From: an uncultured Corynebacterium sp.
Lineage (GTDB): Bacteria; Actinomycetota; Actinomycetes; Mycobacteriales; Mycobacteriaceae
NCBI GenBank assembly: GCA_943914355.1
Contig: CALUBS010000005.1
Coordinates: 32,601 to 96,600, forward strand
Reading direction: 5' to 3'
Length of the DNA stretch: 64,000 nt
Shown here: positions 15,160 through 25,085 of the stretch, in pieces
Layout: the number at the start of each line of letters is the position of its first letter
Numbering within the stretch: position 1 is the stretch's first letter
The notes under the pieces: model-generated
What the model was told of the DNA's origin: nothing
What the model saw: only the letters and a program-made list of their open reading frames with translations
The model's database searches: none
Made by a program: the position numbers and the translations under genes

Positions 15160-15774
15160 ATGCTTATAAGCATTGAAGGCATTGATGGCGCCGGAAAAAA
15201 TACACTTGCGACCGCAGTGCGGGACGCCCTCCAAGTCCCAGTAAAAACCGTTTCCTTTCCGCGTTATGAGACCTCCATCCACGCGCAGCTTGCGCGCGAG
15301 GCGCTCTACGGAAAGATGGGCGACCTTACGGATTCGGCCTACGGTATGGCCACGCTTTTCGCCCTCGACCGCTTTGGGGTAAAAGAGGAATTGCTGGCGG
15401 CGAAGCAAACGCGCGAGGTAGTGATCCTAGACCGCTATGTAGCCTCCAACGCTGCCTATTCCGCGGCCCGGTTGCGCGACGATAGCCTCTTCCAATGGGT
15501 CTATGACCTAGAATTTGGCACCTTGGGCCTGCCACAAGCAGACCTGCAGGTGTATGTGGATACGGCGGTGGAGGTGGCATCGGCAAGAGCGCACTCCCGA
15601 GCCGCTAGCGATTCCACCCGCGAGCGCGACCACTATGAACGCGATGGGGGATTGCAGGAGCGCACCGCCGCCGCCTACCGGCGCCTAGTCGAGTCCGGGT
15701 GGGGCGGGCGCTGGATCGCCACCGCCGATGCGGATACTATTACGGCAGCAATAGATGACCTTGTAGGAGATTAA
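15160..15774 (+). CDS. tmk: Thymidylate kinase
   Basis: A 204-aa dTMP kinase (dTMP + ATP to dTDP). It has the P-loop IEGIDGAGKNTLA at residues 4-16, the DRYVASNAAYSAAR nucleoside-binding/DR motif near residue 90 and a LID-like SRAASDSTRERDHYE segment. The P-loop is GxxGxGKN where the usual form is GxxGxGKS/T; the Asn is as seen in other corynebacterial Tmk. An in-frame upstream start at 15112 would add residues outside the family. AGAAAGGA is 16 nt before the ATG at 15160, so initiation may be weak. It ends 3 nt before mtrA. Confidence 0.9.
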   Translation: MLISIEGIDGAGKNTLATAVRDALQVPVKTVSFPRYETSIHAQLAREALYGKMGDLTDSAYGMATLFALDRFGVKEELLAAKQTREVVILDRYVASNAAYSAARLRDDSLFQWVYDLEFGTLGLPQADLQVYVDTAVEVASARAHSRAASDSTRERDHYERDGGLQERTAAAYRRLVESGWGGRWIATADADTITAAIDDLVGD

Positions 15775-15777
15775 AAC

Positions 15778-16470
15778 GTGGCGCCAACGATTTTGGTTGT
15801 GGATGATGATCCAGCGATTTCGGAAATGCTGACCATTGTCCTTGAATCTGAGGGACTCAATCCCGTCCCCGTCATGGATGGCAACGATGCCGTTCCTGCC
15901 TTCCGCGAGCACGAACCGGATCTCATCCTTTTGGATCTCATGCTGCCGGGCATGAATGGTGTGGATATCTGCCGCACCATCCGGCGCGAATCCGCGGTGC
16001 CCATCGTCATGCTTACCGCCAAGACCGATACCGTGGACGTGGTTTTGGGCCTTGAATCCGGCGCGGATGATTACATCACCAAGCCCTTTAAGCCGAAGGA
16101 GCTCATCGCCCGCATTCGGGCGCGCCTGCGCCGCACCGATTCTGCGGAACCGGAAACCCTTGAGGTCGCCGACCTGATCATCGATGTGCCGGAGCACACG
16201 GTGCGCCGTACCGATGGCACCGAATTGAACCTGACCCCGCTGGAGTTCGATCTCCTGCTGGAAATGGCGCGGCACCCAGGGCAGGTGCATACCCGCGAGT
16301 CACTGCTGGAATCCGTCTGGGGCTACCGCAATGCCTCCGATACTCGTTTGGTTAACGTGCACGTGCAGCGCCTGCGCGCCAAGATCGAGCACGATCCGGA
16401 AGATCCGCAGATCGTGCTGACGGTGCGCGGCGTGGGGTATAAGACCGGCAAGGCCGGTGCCGGGGAGTAA
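15778..16470 (+). CDS. mtrA: Response regulator MtrA
   Basis: A 230-aa OmpR/PhoB-family regulator. The receiver domain has acidic residues VVDDDP, phospho-acceptor Asp53 (LLDLMLPG), a Thr in MLTAK and Lys102 (TKPF). The C-terminal winged helix includes LTPLEFDLLLEMARHPGQV and DTRLVNVHVQRLRAK. MtrA controls cell-wall hydrolases and the osmotic and cell-division response in actinobacteria. The GTG start at 15778 is 3 nt after tmk, and mtrB and lpqB follow in the same operon. Confidence 0.95.
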   Translation: MAPTILVVDDDPAISEMLTIVLESEGLNPVPVMDGNDAVPAFREHEPDLILLDLMLPGMNGVDICRTIRRESAVPIVMLTAKTDTVDVVLGLESGADDYITKPFKPKELIARIRARLRRTDSAEPETLEVADLIIDVPEHTVRRTDGTELNLTPLEFDLLLEMARHPGQVHTRESLLESVWGYRNASDTRLVNVHVQRLRAKIEHDPEDPQIVLTVRGVGYKTGKAGAGE

Positions 16471-16494
16471 GGAAACATCAGAATTCTGGACCGC

Positions 16495-18399
16495 GTGCGG
16501 CGCATTCGTGACGCCATAGTAGATACGCTGCGCACCTCATTGCAGGCGCGCGTTATCGGCATGATTGTGGTCGCCTCCTCGGTGGTCATGATCATCTTGG
16601 CCTATGCCTTGGTCTCCGTGCTGACCCAGCGGTTAGTATCCCAAAAAGAAGACGTGGCGCTGCAGGAACTCGAGCGCGCCCGCACGGCGGTGGAGCAGCA
16701 AATCGATGCCACCAGCTCGGCAAACTCGGTGCAGGTGCGCATCAATTCCGCGCGCGCTTCCTTGGATCAGCTCTCTGCACAACAAGGCGATGCGCAGGCC
16801 GTATATGAACCCGTCATCGTGGTGGAAAACCAAGATGGATCCATCACCACCTCGCCGGAGGATTTCCCGGTTCCGGAACAAATGCGGAAGATGGTGGGCC
16901 AGGACCAGATTGCGCAGCAGTATTACCCGGTCCCGCGCGGCAATGGCGATTACTATAACGCGCTCATGGTCGGCACGCCCACCGATGCCGAGATTCCGAA
17001 TTTGCAGGTCTACCTGGCCCTTTCCATGGAATCGGAAGAATCAACGATGGCGCTTATGCGCGGCCTGCTCTCTGCCGCCGGCGTGGTGGTCGTGGTCTTG
17101 CTGGTGGGCATTGCCTGGTTGGCTACTCAGCAGGTCATTACCCCGATTAAGTCCGCGTCCCGCATCGCCCAGCGCCTGGCCGCCGGCCACCTTAAGGAGC
17201 GCATGGCCGTGGACCGGGACGATGAGATGGGCCGGCTTGCCGCCTCCTTTAATAATATGGCGGATAAATTATCCTCCCAGATTGCGCAGCTAGAGGAATA
17301 CGGCGATTTGCAGCGGCAATTTACTTCCGATGTCTCGCATGAGCTGCGCACACCCATTACCACCGTGCGCATGGCCGCAGACCTCATCGAATCCGAGGCC
17401 GATAGCCTGCCTGCGGGCGCGCAGCGTGCCTCCAAGCTCATGTCCAGGGAGCTGGACCGCTTCGAGGAGCTGCTGGCGGATCTGTTGGAGATTTCCCGCC
17501 ACGATGCCGGCGTGGCGGACTTGTCCACCACGGCCATTGACCTGCGCTCTTGCGTGGATGCTGCCTACCGCCAGGTCGAGCACTTGGCGCAGAAGCTCGA
17601 CGTGGAGATCGTTCGCAATATGCCGGACGAGCGGATTACCATCCAGGCCGATTCGCGCCGCATCGAGCGTATTTTGCGCAACCTCTTGGCCAATGCCATC
17701 GACCATTCCGAGGGCAAACCTGTGGTGATCGATATTGCCACCACAGATAAGGCCGTCGGCGTGGCCGTTACGGACCACGGCGTGGGCCTGAAACCAGGAC
17801 AAGAAGAACTAGTATTCAACCGCTTCTGGCGCGCGGATTCTTCCCGCAAGCGCCACTCCGGCGGCACCGGGCTAGGCCTTGCCATCGCCCGCGAGGATGC
17901 AGCCCTGCATGGCGGCACGCTCGATGCCTTTGGCGTATTCGGCTATGGTTCCCGTTTCCGCCTCATCATCCCGCGCGAGCCGAATACCGAGATTGGTGAT
18001 GAGCCCATTTCCCGCGAGATTCCAGGTGCCCCAGGCACAGCTTCAGACTCTGGGCACGCTGCGCTTGCCGATGCCCCTGCTACCACCGACCCCAGCGGCG
18101 CAACTGGCGCCGCGAATGCTAGTAACGCGGATATTAGTACCGAGGAAGCTGGGGAAGCGGAAGCTGATGCAACGGAGGATGGTGCAGCGGAAGATAAGGG
18201 CGGAGCGTCCGCTGGTGGGGCATCGCCAAGCAATAGCTCAGTGGTAGGTCGTGGAATTGGCATCGACGATGACTCCGCTGACGCAGCTGAGTCAGATGGT
18301 GACGGCATCCTGTGGCCCTCCGAACGCGAGCACAATCGCGGGGCCGCGTCGCCAGAGAGGCGCTCCTATAAGGCGCCAGATTTTAAGGGGGATATATAA
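16495..18399 (+). CDS. mtrB: Sensor histidine kinase MtrB with long acidic tail
   Basis: The partner kinase of MtrA. TM1 is at about residues 20-43, followed by an extracellular sensor region to about 200, TM2 at about 203-222 and a HAMP domain. The dimerisation box is SHELRTP with His282. ATPase motifs are NLLANAIDHS, DHGVGL and GGTGLGLAI. After the catalytic domain (near residue 495) about 140 residues follow that are Ala/Glu/Ser/Asp-rich and low in complexity; C. glutamicum MtrB ends near 500. The start is uncertain. Only GTG 16495 is a normal start after the mtrA stop, yet AAGGA at 16469-16473 is better spaced for the in-frame ATT 16483 or CTG 16486. Confidence 0.93.
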   Translation: MRRIRDAIVDTLRTSLQARVIGMIVVASSVVMIILAYALVSVLTQRLVSQKEDVALQELERARTAVEQQIDATSSANSVQVRINSARASLDQLSAQQGDAQAVYEPVIVVENQDGSITTSPEDFPVPEQMRKMVGQDQIAQQYYPVPRGNGDYYNALMVGTPTDAEIPNLQVYLALSMESEESTMALMRGLLSAAGVVVVVLLVGIAWLATQQVITPIKSASRIAQRLAAGHLKERMAVDRDDEMGRLAASFNNMADKLSSQIAQLEEYGDLQRQFTSDVSHELRTPITTVRMAADLIESEADSLPAGAQRASKLMSRELDRFEELLADLLEISRHDAGVADLSTTAIDLRSCVDAAYRQVEHLAQKLDVEIVRNMPDERITIQADSRRIERILRNLLANAIDHSEGKPVVIDIATTDKAVGVAVTDHGVGLKPGQEELVFNRFWRADSSRKRHSGGTGLGLAIAREDAALHGGTLDAFGVFGYGSRFRLIIPREPNTEIGDEPISREIPGAPGTASDSGHAALADAPATTDPSGATGAANASNADISTEEAGEAEADATEDGAAEDKGGASAGGASPSNSSVVGRGIGIDDDSADAAESDGDGILWPSEREHNRGAASPERRSYKAPDFKGDI

Positions 18400-20145
18400 A
18401 TGAATTCGGTCGTACGCAACGGATTGTGGCGGCGGAGCACCGCAGTGGGCGCGGTGGCGGTGCTGGGCTTTGTTTCCGGTTGCTCAACCTTGCCGCACGA
18501 TACGAGCCCCCAAGTCGTAGGTACCTACCACAATCAGCCCGATGGCCCGGAAAAAGTCATTGCCCCAGAGGTGGGGGCAGACCCGGACCTTACCCTGCGC
18601 GATTTTTACCGAGCTGCGGCCGTTCCCACCAATGATCACGATGCGGCCCGTGGATTCCTCACGGAGACCGCCCGCGGGGCGTGGGATGCCTCGGGCGATG
18701 TCATGGTGGTCGATAGCCTGGATATCGTGACCGCACCCGATAAGAAACAAAACACAGCGGAGGATGTGCGCTCATTTAATGTGCGGGGCACCATCATTGG
18801 ACGGCTTAAATCCGGTGGGGCGTATGTGCCGGAAAATGAAGGCTACGAAGCTACCATCGATATGAAAATGGTGGATGACCAGTGGCTTATTAATGGGCTG
18901 CCGGCAGGATTGGTTATTGAGCGCAATGAGCTGCGCAATCATTACACCCCGCAATCGCTCTATTTTTATAAACAAACCGATGACGTCCTCGTCCCGGATC
19001 GCCGGTGGCTCTATAAAGGCAGCGAAGAATCCGAGTCCACTCTGATTACCCTCTTGATGGAAGGCCCGTCCAGCAGCATTGCCCCGGCTACCCGCCGGGC
19101 AGCGGATGAAAAGGTCACCTTTGCTGGCTACGATAATGAAAACGGCTACCAGTTCGAGGGCTTGTCAGATCTGGATGAAAATGACCGCACCCGCTTTGCC
19201 GCGCAATTGGTCTGGACGCTTTCTGATGCCGGACATATCGGCCCCTTCAAGGTCAAGGCCGATGGCAGCAACCTGGTAGAAGGCATGGATACAGTCAGCG
19301 TGGATGATTTTGCTGACTATAACCCCAAGATCAATAGCAATTCCCTGTCCACGCTGTACGCATTGAACGAGGGCAACGTGCTGGAAGTCGATAGTGGGGT
19401 GGCTGAGCCGATCACTGGTGCCTTGGGCTCGAGCGGCAATGTGCAGTCAGTCGATGTCACCGACTCCGGCATGATTGCGGCGGTCAGCCGGAAGTCTAGT
19501 GGTGACTTCAAGTTGCAAATGGGCGAAATCGGCTCCGTCATGCAGGACTCGGTCGACGGCAAGACGCTGGCGCGGCCCACCTTCGAATTCAACGGGCAGG
19601 CCGCCTGGACGGTGGTCGATGGTGACCGCATCGTGCGCGTCGTGCGTTCCAAGACCACCGGGCGGATTTCGGAATCCGAGGTTGATGCCCGCAGCATTGA
19701 TGAGATCGAGGGCGAAATCTCCGTTATCCGGCTCTCCCATAGCGGCGCACGCGCGGCGATGATCATTGACGGCCACGTCTATATCGCTGCGGTAGCCCAA
19801 TCCAGCAGCGGCGATAAGCGCATCGTCAACGCCCGCGAGGTGGGTCCAGAGGTCTCTGGTTCGGCATTATCGCTGGATTGGAATAACGATGGCTCGCTCA
19901 TCGTCGGTACCTCCTCTGGTCAGTCGCCGGTATGGCGCATCGAGCAGGATGGTTCTTCGGCATCTACCATGCCGACGGGTAATATCACCGCCCCAGTAGT
20001 CGCGGTGGCGACCTCGCCGTCAAAGCTTTATATAACGGATTCCCATGCCATGTTGGAACTTCCCGCCACGGTGGTAGATGAGGTGAACTGGCGCGAGGTG
20101 CCTGGCCTGCAGGGCCGGCGTTCTTCGCCTATCGTGTCCGATTAG
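18400..20145 (+). CDS. lpqB: Lipoprotein LpqB
   Basis: A 581-aa lipoprotein whose ATG directly follows the mtrB stop codon. The lipobox FVSGC is at about residues 24-28, after a basic n-region and hydrophobic h-region. A GerMN-like domain sits in the N-terminal half (ESTLITLLMEGPSSSIAP), followed by a six-bladed-propeller-like C-terminal half. LpqB interacts with the extracellular part of MtrB and modulates MtrA phosphorylation and cell division in mycobacteria. The mtrA-mtrB-lpqB order is universal in this group. Confidence 0.93.
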   Translation: MNSVVRNGLWRRSTAVGAVAVLGFVSGCSTLPHDTSPQVVGTYHNQPDGPEKVIAPEVGADPDLTLRDFYRAAAVPTNDHDAARGFLTETARGAWDASGDVMVVDSLDIVTAPDKKQNTAEDVRSFNVRGTIIGRLKSGGAYVPENEGYEATIDMKMVDDQWLINGLPAGLVIERNELRNHYTPQSLYFYKQTDDVLVPDRRWLYKGSEESESTLITLLMEGPSSSIAPATRRAADEKVTFAGYDNENGYQFEGLSDLDENDRTRFAAQLVWTLSDAGHIGPFKVKADGSNLVEGMDTVSVDDFADYNPKINSNSLSTLYALNEGNVLEVDSGVAEPITGALGSSGNVQSVDVTDSGMIAAVSRKSSGDFKLQMGEIGSVMQDSVDGKTLARPTFEFNGQAAWTVVDGDRIVRVVRSKTTGRISESEVDARSIDEIEGEISVIRLSHSGARAAMIIDGHVYIAAVAQSSSGDKRIVNAREVGPEVSGSALSLDWNNDGSLIVGTSSGQSPVWRIEQDGSSASTMPTGNITAPVVAVATSPSKLYITDSHAMLELPATVVDEVNWREVPGLQGRRSSPIVSD

Positions 20146-20163
20146 AAGGCGGTTGCGCTCTAG

Positions 20164-20841
20164 GTGGCGCTGCCGCAAAGACCTTTCGGGGGGATGGGGC
20201 GGTGGCGCGCAGTGAGCCTGCGAGAACTGATTTTTCCGCGTGCGTGTGCGGGGTGCCGCGCGCCCGGACATGTCTTGTGCGCGCAGTGCCGGGAGCACCT
20301 GCGCCAGCCTCCTTACCTGGTAAGCCGCCCGCGGCTTTTGGGAGCACCGGTATTTGCCCTAGGGCCCTATTCCGATATTCGCCGCAATATCATCATCAGC
20401 ATGAAGGAACGGGGCAATAGGGAGGTGCGCGATTATATCGGTGCGGTGGTGGCCGCGGGCGTGGCACACTTGGCTGCCCGCGGCGAGATTCCCCGCGAGC
20501 TGTGCCTAGTGCCGGCACCTACTCGTCGCCGCTCTGCGCGCATGCGCGGCGGCGATCCCGTGACGGCCGTGTGCCAGGGAGCGGCGCGCCGGCAACGGTC
20601 CCTGCAGGTGAGCGAGGCGCTTATCATGGGCGCGAATACCGAGGATCAATCTGAGCTCAATGCGCAGGATAGATGGGCGAATCTACAGGGGCGAGTGGGG
20701 GTTTGCGCCCCAGTGAACGGTAAGCCGGCGCTGCTTGTCGATGACGTTATAACCACCGGCGCCACCCTTGCGGCCAGTATGGCGGCCCTACGCGCCGCCG
20801 GCGCCACAGTCTATGGGGCATTGGCCTTCGCAGATGCTTAA
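20164..20841 (+). CDS. ComFC-like phosphoribosyltransferase-fold protein
   Basis: A 225-aa ComF/GntX family protein. The N-terminal zinc ribbon is CAGCRAPGHVLCAQCREHL, and the PRPP-binding loop ALLVDDVITTGATLAAS is near the C-terminus. Relatives assist DNA uptake in competent bacteria, but the role in corynebacteria is unknown. GTG at 20164 is the first start; an ATG 10 codons later (20194) is also possible. It follows lpqB by 18 nt, as in C. glutamicum. Confidence 0.85.
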   Translation: MALPQRPFGGMGRWRAVSLRELIFPRACAGCRAPGHVLCAQCREHLRQPPYLVSRPRLLGAPVFALGPYSDIRRNIIISMKERGNREVRDYIGAVVAAGVAHLAARGEIPRELCLVPAPTRRRSARMRGGDPVTAVCQGAARRQRSLQVSEALIMGANTEDQSELNAQDRWANLQGRVGVCAPVNGKPALLVDDVITTGATLAASMAALRAAGATVYGALAFADA

Positions 20842-20977
20842 GGTACATCACACAGTAGGGTGCACGGTGTTACCCCCTAATGCCATCAGGTCATAACCAC
20901 TGGTATTATTAAAGGTGTCACAGAGGAACAGTTACTGTGATTGTTTCTAGTCCCCACTACCAAAGGGAGGCATCTCA

Positions 20978-21622
20978 ATGTCCCAGCCAAATAATGCTCA
21001 GGTAACGATTACGGGCCGTAACGTTGAAGTTCCGGAACACTTCCAAGAGCGCGTCAATGAAAAGCTGGCCAAGATTGAACGCCTTGATCCCACATTGACC
21101 TTCTTCCACGTGGAGTTGCAGCACGAGCCAAACCCACGCCGCGAAGCAGAGTCCGACCGCATCCAGATCACTGCGACCGGTAAAGGCCACATCGCCCGCG
21201 CAGAGGCTAAGGAAGACTCCTTCTACGCAGCGCTGGAAACCGCGATGGGGAAGATGGAACGCTCCCTGCGCAAGGTGAAGGTGCGCCGTGAATACGTCAA
21301 GGGCGGCCACCGCGCACAGAAGGGCACCGGCGAAATCGCCGCCGAGATGGTTGCGGAGGCAGAAGCACAGCGCGCCAAGGAAGAGCGCTTGGTTGATCCT
21401 TATGCCGAGACCGTCGAGGATGTTCGCCCCGGCCAGATCGTGCGCACCAAGGAACACCCGGCCACCCCGATGAGCGTGGACGATGCCTTGAGTGAGATGG
21501 AGCTGGTTGGTCACGATTTCTTCCTCTTTGTCAATGAGGAAAACAACAAGCCATCCGTGGTCTACCGCCGCCACGCTTTCGACTACGGCATCATCTCCTT
21601 GTCTGAGGATGCAGAGGGCTAG
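20978..21622 (+). CDS. hpf: Long-form ribosome hibernation-promoting factor
   Basis: A 214-aa HPF/RaiA protein. Residues 1-115 form the beta-alpha-beta S30AE domain (VTITGRNVEVPEHFQERV). Residues about 155-210 form the dimerisation domain (ATPMSVDDALSEMELVGHDFFLF, ending in VYRRHAFDYGIISL). It pairs 70S ribosomes into inactive 100S dimers in stationary phase or under stress. A good AAAGGGAGG lies 8 nt before the ATG. It has its own promoter region downstream of the comFC-like gene and a terminator before secA. Confidence 0.92.
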   Translation: MSQPNNAQVTITGRNVEVPEHFQERVNEKLAKIERLDPTLTFFHVELQHEPNPRREAESDRIQITATGKGHIARAEAKEDSFYAALETAMGKMERSLRKVKVRREYVKGGHRAQKGTGEIAAEMVAEAEAQRAKEERLVDPYAETVEDVRPGQIVRTKEHPATPMSVDDALSEMELVGHDFFLFVNEENNKPSVVYRRHAFDYGIISLSEDAEG

Positions 21623-21660
21623 AGCCTCCGGCGCCCGCCTAGAGCGCTAAACCTCTTTAT

Positions 21661-21714
21661 TCCCCCTTCCTACCAATCGGGCTATTGCTCGATGAGGTGG
21701 GGAAGGGGGATTTG
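21661..21714 (+). terminator. Terminator after hpf
   Basis: Perfect 10-bp stem TCCCCCTTCC (21661-21670) with GGAAGGGGGA (21701-21710), followed by TTTGTC. The loop is long (30 nt). Confidence 0.7.
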
Positions 21715-21859
21715 TCATGCTGTGAGTTATCTGTTTTCTTAGTGCTCTTAGTGTGAAATCACTATCGTTTAAGGGCGGGTAGAACGCGACAAGGCCAGCA
21801 GCGTGAGTACAATTGCGGGAAGTTAACGAATGTGTCGCGATAAGAAGGACTAACGAATA

Positions 21860-24445
21860 GTGTTTGGACTTTCCAAGCTGCTGCGCGCGGGCGAGGGCCG
21901 TACGGTCAAGCGCCTGGGCAAGATTGCAGACGATGTAATTGCACTCGAGGATCAGTACGCGGAGCTTTCGGACGATGAGCTAAAGGCCAAGACTGACGAG
22001 TTCAAAACTCGCCTCAAGGATGGCGAAGAAAAGAACGACATCTTGCTCGATGCTTTTGCTACCGTCCGCGAAGCCGCTTGGCGCGTCCTAGGGCAAAAGC
22101 ACTACCCCGTGCAGATCATGGGCGGCGCCGCCCTGCACTTTGGCAATGTTGCAGAGATGCGTACCGGTGAGGGTAAGACCCTGACCTCCTTGTTGCCCGC
22201 TTACCTCAACGCTTTGGAGGGCCAGGGAGTCCACATCGTCACGGTCAATGACTACTTGGCCAAGCGTGACGCCGAGATGATGGGCCGTGTGCACCGCTGG
22301 TTGGGCTTGTCCGTGGGCGTAATCTTGGCAGAAATGCGCCCGCAAGAGCGCAAGGAAGCTTATGATTGCGACATCACCTACGGCACCAATAATGAGCTGG
22401 GCTTTGATTACCTGCGCGATAACATGGTGCGCACCCTTAATGATGTAGTTCAGCGCGGACACAATTTCTGCATCGTGGATGAGGTGGACTCGATTCTTAT
22501 CGATGAAGCCCGTACCCCACTCATCATCTCCGGCCCGGTTGATGGCTCCTCCCAGTTCTACGGCGTCTTTGCCCAGCTGGCGCCGCGCATGCGCGAGGGC
22601 ATCCACTACGAAGTGGACCACAAAAAGCGCACCATCGGCGTCTTGGAAGAGGGCGTGGAATACGTCGAAGATCAGCTCGGCATTGATAACCTCTACGCGC
22701 CGGAGCACTCCCAGTTGGTTTCCTACCTCAATAACGCGTTGAAGGCCAAGGAGCTCTTTACCCGCGATAAGGACTACATCGTTCGCAACGGCGAAGTGAT
22801 GATCGTGGACGGCTTTACCGGCCGCGTTTTGGCAGGACGTCGCTATAACGAAGGCATGCACCAGGCCATTGAGGCCAAGGAGCAGGTGGAGATCAAAAAC
22901 GAAAACCAGACGCTGGCGACGGTTACCCTTCAGAACTTCTTCCGTCTCTATGAAAAAATTTCCGGCATGACCGGTACCGCGGAAACGGAAGCCGCGGAGC
23001 TGCATTCCATCTATGGGCTGGATGTGGTTCCCATTCCTACCAATAAGCCGAACCAGCGCACCGACCACTCAGACCGCATTTACAAGACGCAAGAGGCAAA
23101 ATTTGCCGCGGTGGTTGATGATATTGCAGAGCACGTTGAAAACGGCCAGCCGGTCTTGGTCGGTACCACCTCTGTGGAGCGCTCCGAATACTTGTCGCAG
23201 TTGCTTAGCAAGCGCGGCGTGCAGCACAACGTGCTCAACGCCAAGCACCACGAAGAAGAGGGCCAGATCATTGCCCGTGCGGGCCGCCCCGGCACCGTGA
23301 CCGTGGCAACCAACATGGCCGGTCGTGGTACCGATATCGTGCTCGGCGGTAACCCGGAGGTCATCCTCGATGAGAAGCTGCGCGAACGCGGCCTCGATCC
23401 CTTTGAGGATGAGGAAAAGTACCAGGAGGCCTGGGAAGCCGAGATTGACGGCGAGAAAGAGCGCTCGAAGCGCTTGGGTGATGAGGTGCGCGAATCGGGC
23501 GGGCTCTATGTCTTGGGCACCGAGCGTCACGAGTCCCGCCGCATTGATAACCAGCTGCGCGGCCGTACCGGCCGTCAGGGGGACCCGGGCGAGACCCGCT
23601 TCTACCTGTCCATGCGCGATGAATTGATGGTGCGCTTTGTGGGCCAGTCCATGGAGCACATGATGAATCGCCTCAACGTGCCCGATGATGTCCCCATCGA
23701 GGCCAAGATGGTCTCGAACTCCATTAAGGGCGCCCAGGCGCAGGTGGAGAACCAGAACTTCGAGATGCGCAAGAACGTGCTGAAGTACGATGAGGTGCTC
23801 AATGAGCAGCGCAAGGTGGTCTACTCCACGCGCTATTCCATCCTCGATGCCGATGACATCAAGGACGATATCCGCACCATGATCGATGACACGGTCTCTG
23901 CCTACGTCGCGGGCGCTACCGCCACCGGTTATGTCGAGGACTGGAACCTCGAGGAACTCTGGAACGCTCTTGAGGCGCTCTACGGCCCCACGATGTCCCC
24001 GGAGGAACTCGTAGAAGGCTCCGAGTACGGCTCCCCAGGCGAGCTCACCGCGGAGCAGCTGCGCGATGCCCTCGTCACCGACGCGAACCGGGAGTACGAC
24101 AAGCTGGAGGAAGCCGTTTCTGCCATCGGTGGCGACAAGCAGATGCGCAATACCGAGCGCATGGTCATCCTGCCGATTATTGACCAGAAATGGCGCGAGC
24201 ACCTCTACGAGATGGACTACCTCAAGGAGGGCATCGGCCTGCGCGCGATGGCGCAGCGCGACCCGCTGGTGGAATACCAGAAGGAGGGTGGCGATATGTT
24301 CAACGCCATGAATGAGGGCGTGAAGGAAGAAACCGTGCGCCAGTTGTTCATGCTGCGCAAGCAGTTCAAACAGCAGGAAGAAAACCAAGAGTCCGGCGGT
24401 GACTCGGGCTCTGGCTCTGCAGGCCAAGAAACCGTAGAGGCGTAA
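21860..24445 (+). CDS. secA: Preprotein translocase ATPase SecA (SecA1)
   Basis: An 861-aa motor of the Sec export pathway. Walker A is MRTGEGKTL near residue 100, the DEAD-like box [15 protein letters not shown] near 210, and motif [18 protein letters not shown] near 490. The helical scaffold and wing domains are complete. The C-terminus is short (ending [17 protein letters not shown]) without the Cys-rich SecB-binding finger, as usual for actinobacterial SecA1. The GTG start at 21860 is preceded by AAGAAGGACTAACGAATA. Confidence 0.96.
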   Translation: MFGLSKLLRAGEGRTVKRLGKIADDVIALEDQYAELSDDELKAKTDEFKTRLKDGEEKNDILLDAFATVREAAWRVLGQKHYPVQIMGGAALHFGNVAEMRTGEGKTLTSLLPAYLNALEGQGVHIVTVNDYLAKRDAEMMGRVHRWLGLSVGVILAEMRPQERKEAYDCDITYGTNNELGFDYLRDNMVRTLNDVVQRGHNFCIVDEVDSILIDEARTPLIISGPVDGSSQFYGVFAQLAPRMREGIHYEVDHKKRTIGVLEEGVEYVEDQLGIDNLYAPEHSQLVSYLNNALKAKELFTRDKDYIVRNGEVMIVDGFTGRVLAGRRYNEGMHQAIEAKEQVEIKNENQTLATVTLQNFFRLYEKISGMTGTAETEAAELHSIYGLDVVPIPTNKPNQRTDHSDRIYKTQEAKFAAVVDDIAEHVENGQPVLVGTTSVERSEYLSQLLSKRGVQHNVLNAKHHEEEGQIIARAGRPGTVTVATNMAGRGTDIVLGGNPEVILDEKLRERGLDPFEDEEKYQEAWEAEIDGEKERSKRLGDEVRESGGLYVLGTERHESRRIDNQLRGRTGRQGDPGETRFYLSMRDELMVRFVGQSMEHMMNRLNVPDDVPIEAKMVSNSIKGAQAQVENQNFEMRKNVLKYDEVLNEQRKVVYSTRYSILDADDIKDDIRTMIDDTVSAYVAGATATGYVEDWNLEELWNALEALYGPTMSPEELVEGSEYGSPGELTAEQLRDALVTDANREYDKLEEAVSAIGGDKQMRNTERMVILPIIDQKWREHLYEMDYLKEGIGLRAMAQRDPLVEYQKEGGDMFNAMNEGVKEETVRQLFMLRKQFKQQEENQESGGDSGSGSAGQETVEA

Positions 24446-24462
24446 ACTTTCGCGCTCTTTTG

Positions 24463-24520
24463 TGCCCCTTCCTTTTCCTTCCCACCTTCGCGTGGTGAAG
24501 AAGGAGGGAGGGGTGCTGTT
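24463..24520. terminator. Imperfect hairpin between convergent secA and Rv3235-family genes
   Basis: The pyrimidine arm CCCCTTCC...CCTTCCCACC pairs imperfectly with GGTGAAGAAGGAGGGAGGGG. It is placed between the two gene ends and could stop transcription from both sides. Confidence 0.5.
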
Positions 24521-24524
24521 AGCT

Positions 24525-24908
24525 TTAGAGCAGCCGAAACGAGCGCAGGCCCTGGTCCGTGGCGGAGCCGGTAAAGGCGTGACGGTGCGTGCCGATGACC
24601 GCGGAACCGAAGTATTCGCCATTAGGCCGCGCGTGCAGGCTGGTAAGGCGCAGGGTATCGGTGTCGTAGGGGCTTTTTCGCCGGTGTACCCAAGAGCCGA
24701 TATGCAGGCGGATGGAATCCGAAAAGCGCGGAGAATTAAGGTGTGCCAGCGGGCGGTAGCCGGCGGCGACCTCAAGGATAAAGACGACCCAGGCTTGGAT
24801 ATGGTGCTGGGCGGCAACCTCTGCTGTAGTGGGCAGGCGGCCGTAATGGATGCGGTGCGGGGCGATGTATAGCTTGAGATGAGAGTAGCCGGGAATGGGC
24901 TCATACAT
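24525..24908 (-). CDS. Rv3235-family protein
   Basis: A 127-aa protein whose second half (VVFILEVAAGYRPLAHL, RFSDSIRLHIGSWVHRR, then alternating beta strands to RSFRLL) matches the short actinobacterial family of Rv3235, located near secA1 in mycobacteria. No catalytic motif is seen and the function is unknown. A competing open frame exists on the other strand here, but it has no family resemblance. It is convergent with secA. Confidence 0.75.
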   Translation of the reverse strand: MYEPIPGYSHLKLYIAPHRIHYGRLPTTAEVAAQHHIQAWVVFILEVAAGYRPLAHLNSPRFSDSIRLHIGSWVHRRKSPYDTDTLRLTSLHARPNGEYFGSAVIGTHRHAFTGSATDQGLRSFRLL

Positions 24909-25085
24909 GGTGAAATGAGTGCTCCTGCAAAAAGGGCAGGGAGGCGAACGCGTGATAATTATCTCACGGGGGCGCTGCGCGCGCTATTTCTGGCAGTTTC
25001 CTGTATGAGGCGGGCGAGAATATAAGCGCAGTTCGCTATACTTTCGGGAGTTACAAAGTATTCGTGTACTGAAGGATTAAAAATT

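Noticed and set aside
24462-24872. 136-codon plus-strand frame after secA
   Set aside because: It overlaps the Rv3235-family gene on the other strand, which has recognisable family sequence. This one has none and begins inside the terminator hairpin.
22088-24904. Two very long minus-strand open frames (326 and 611 codons)
   Set aside because: Both lie antisense to secA and result from high-GC codon bias. The last part overlaps the genuine Rv3235-family gene in another frame.
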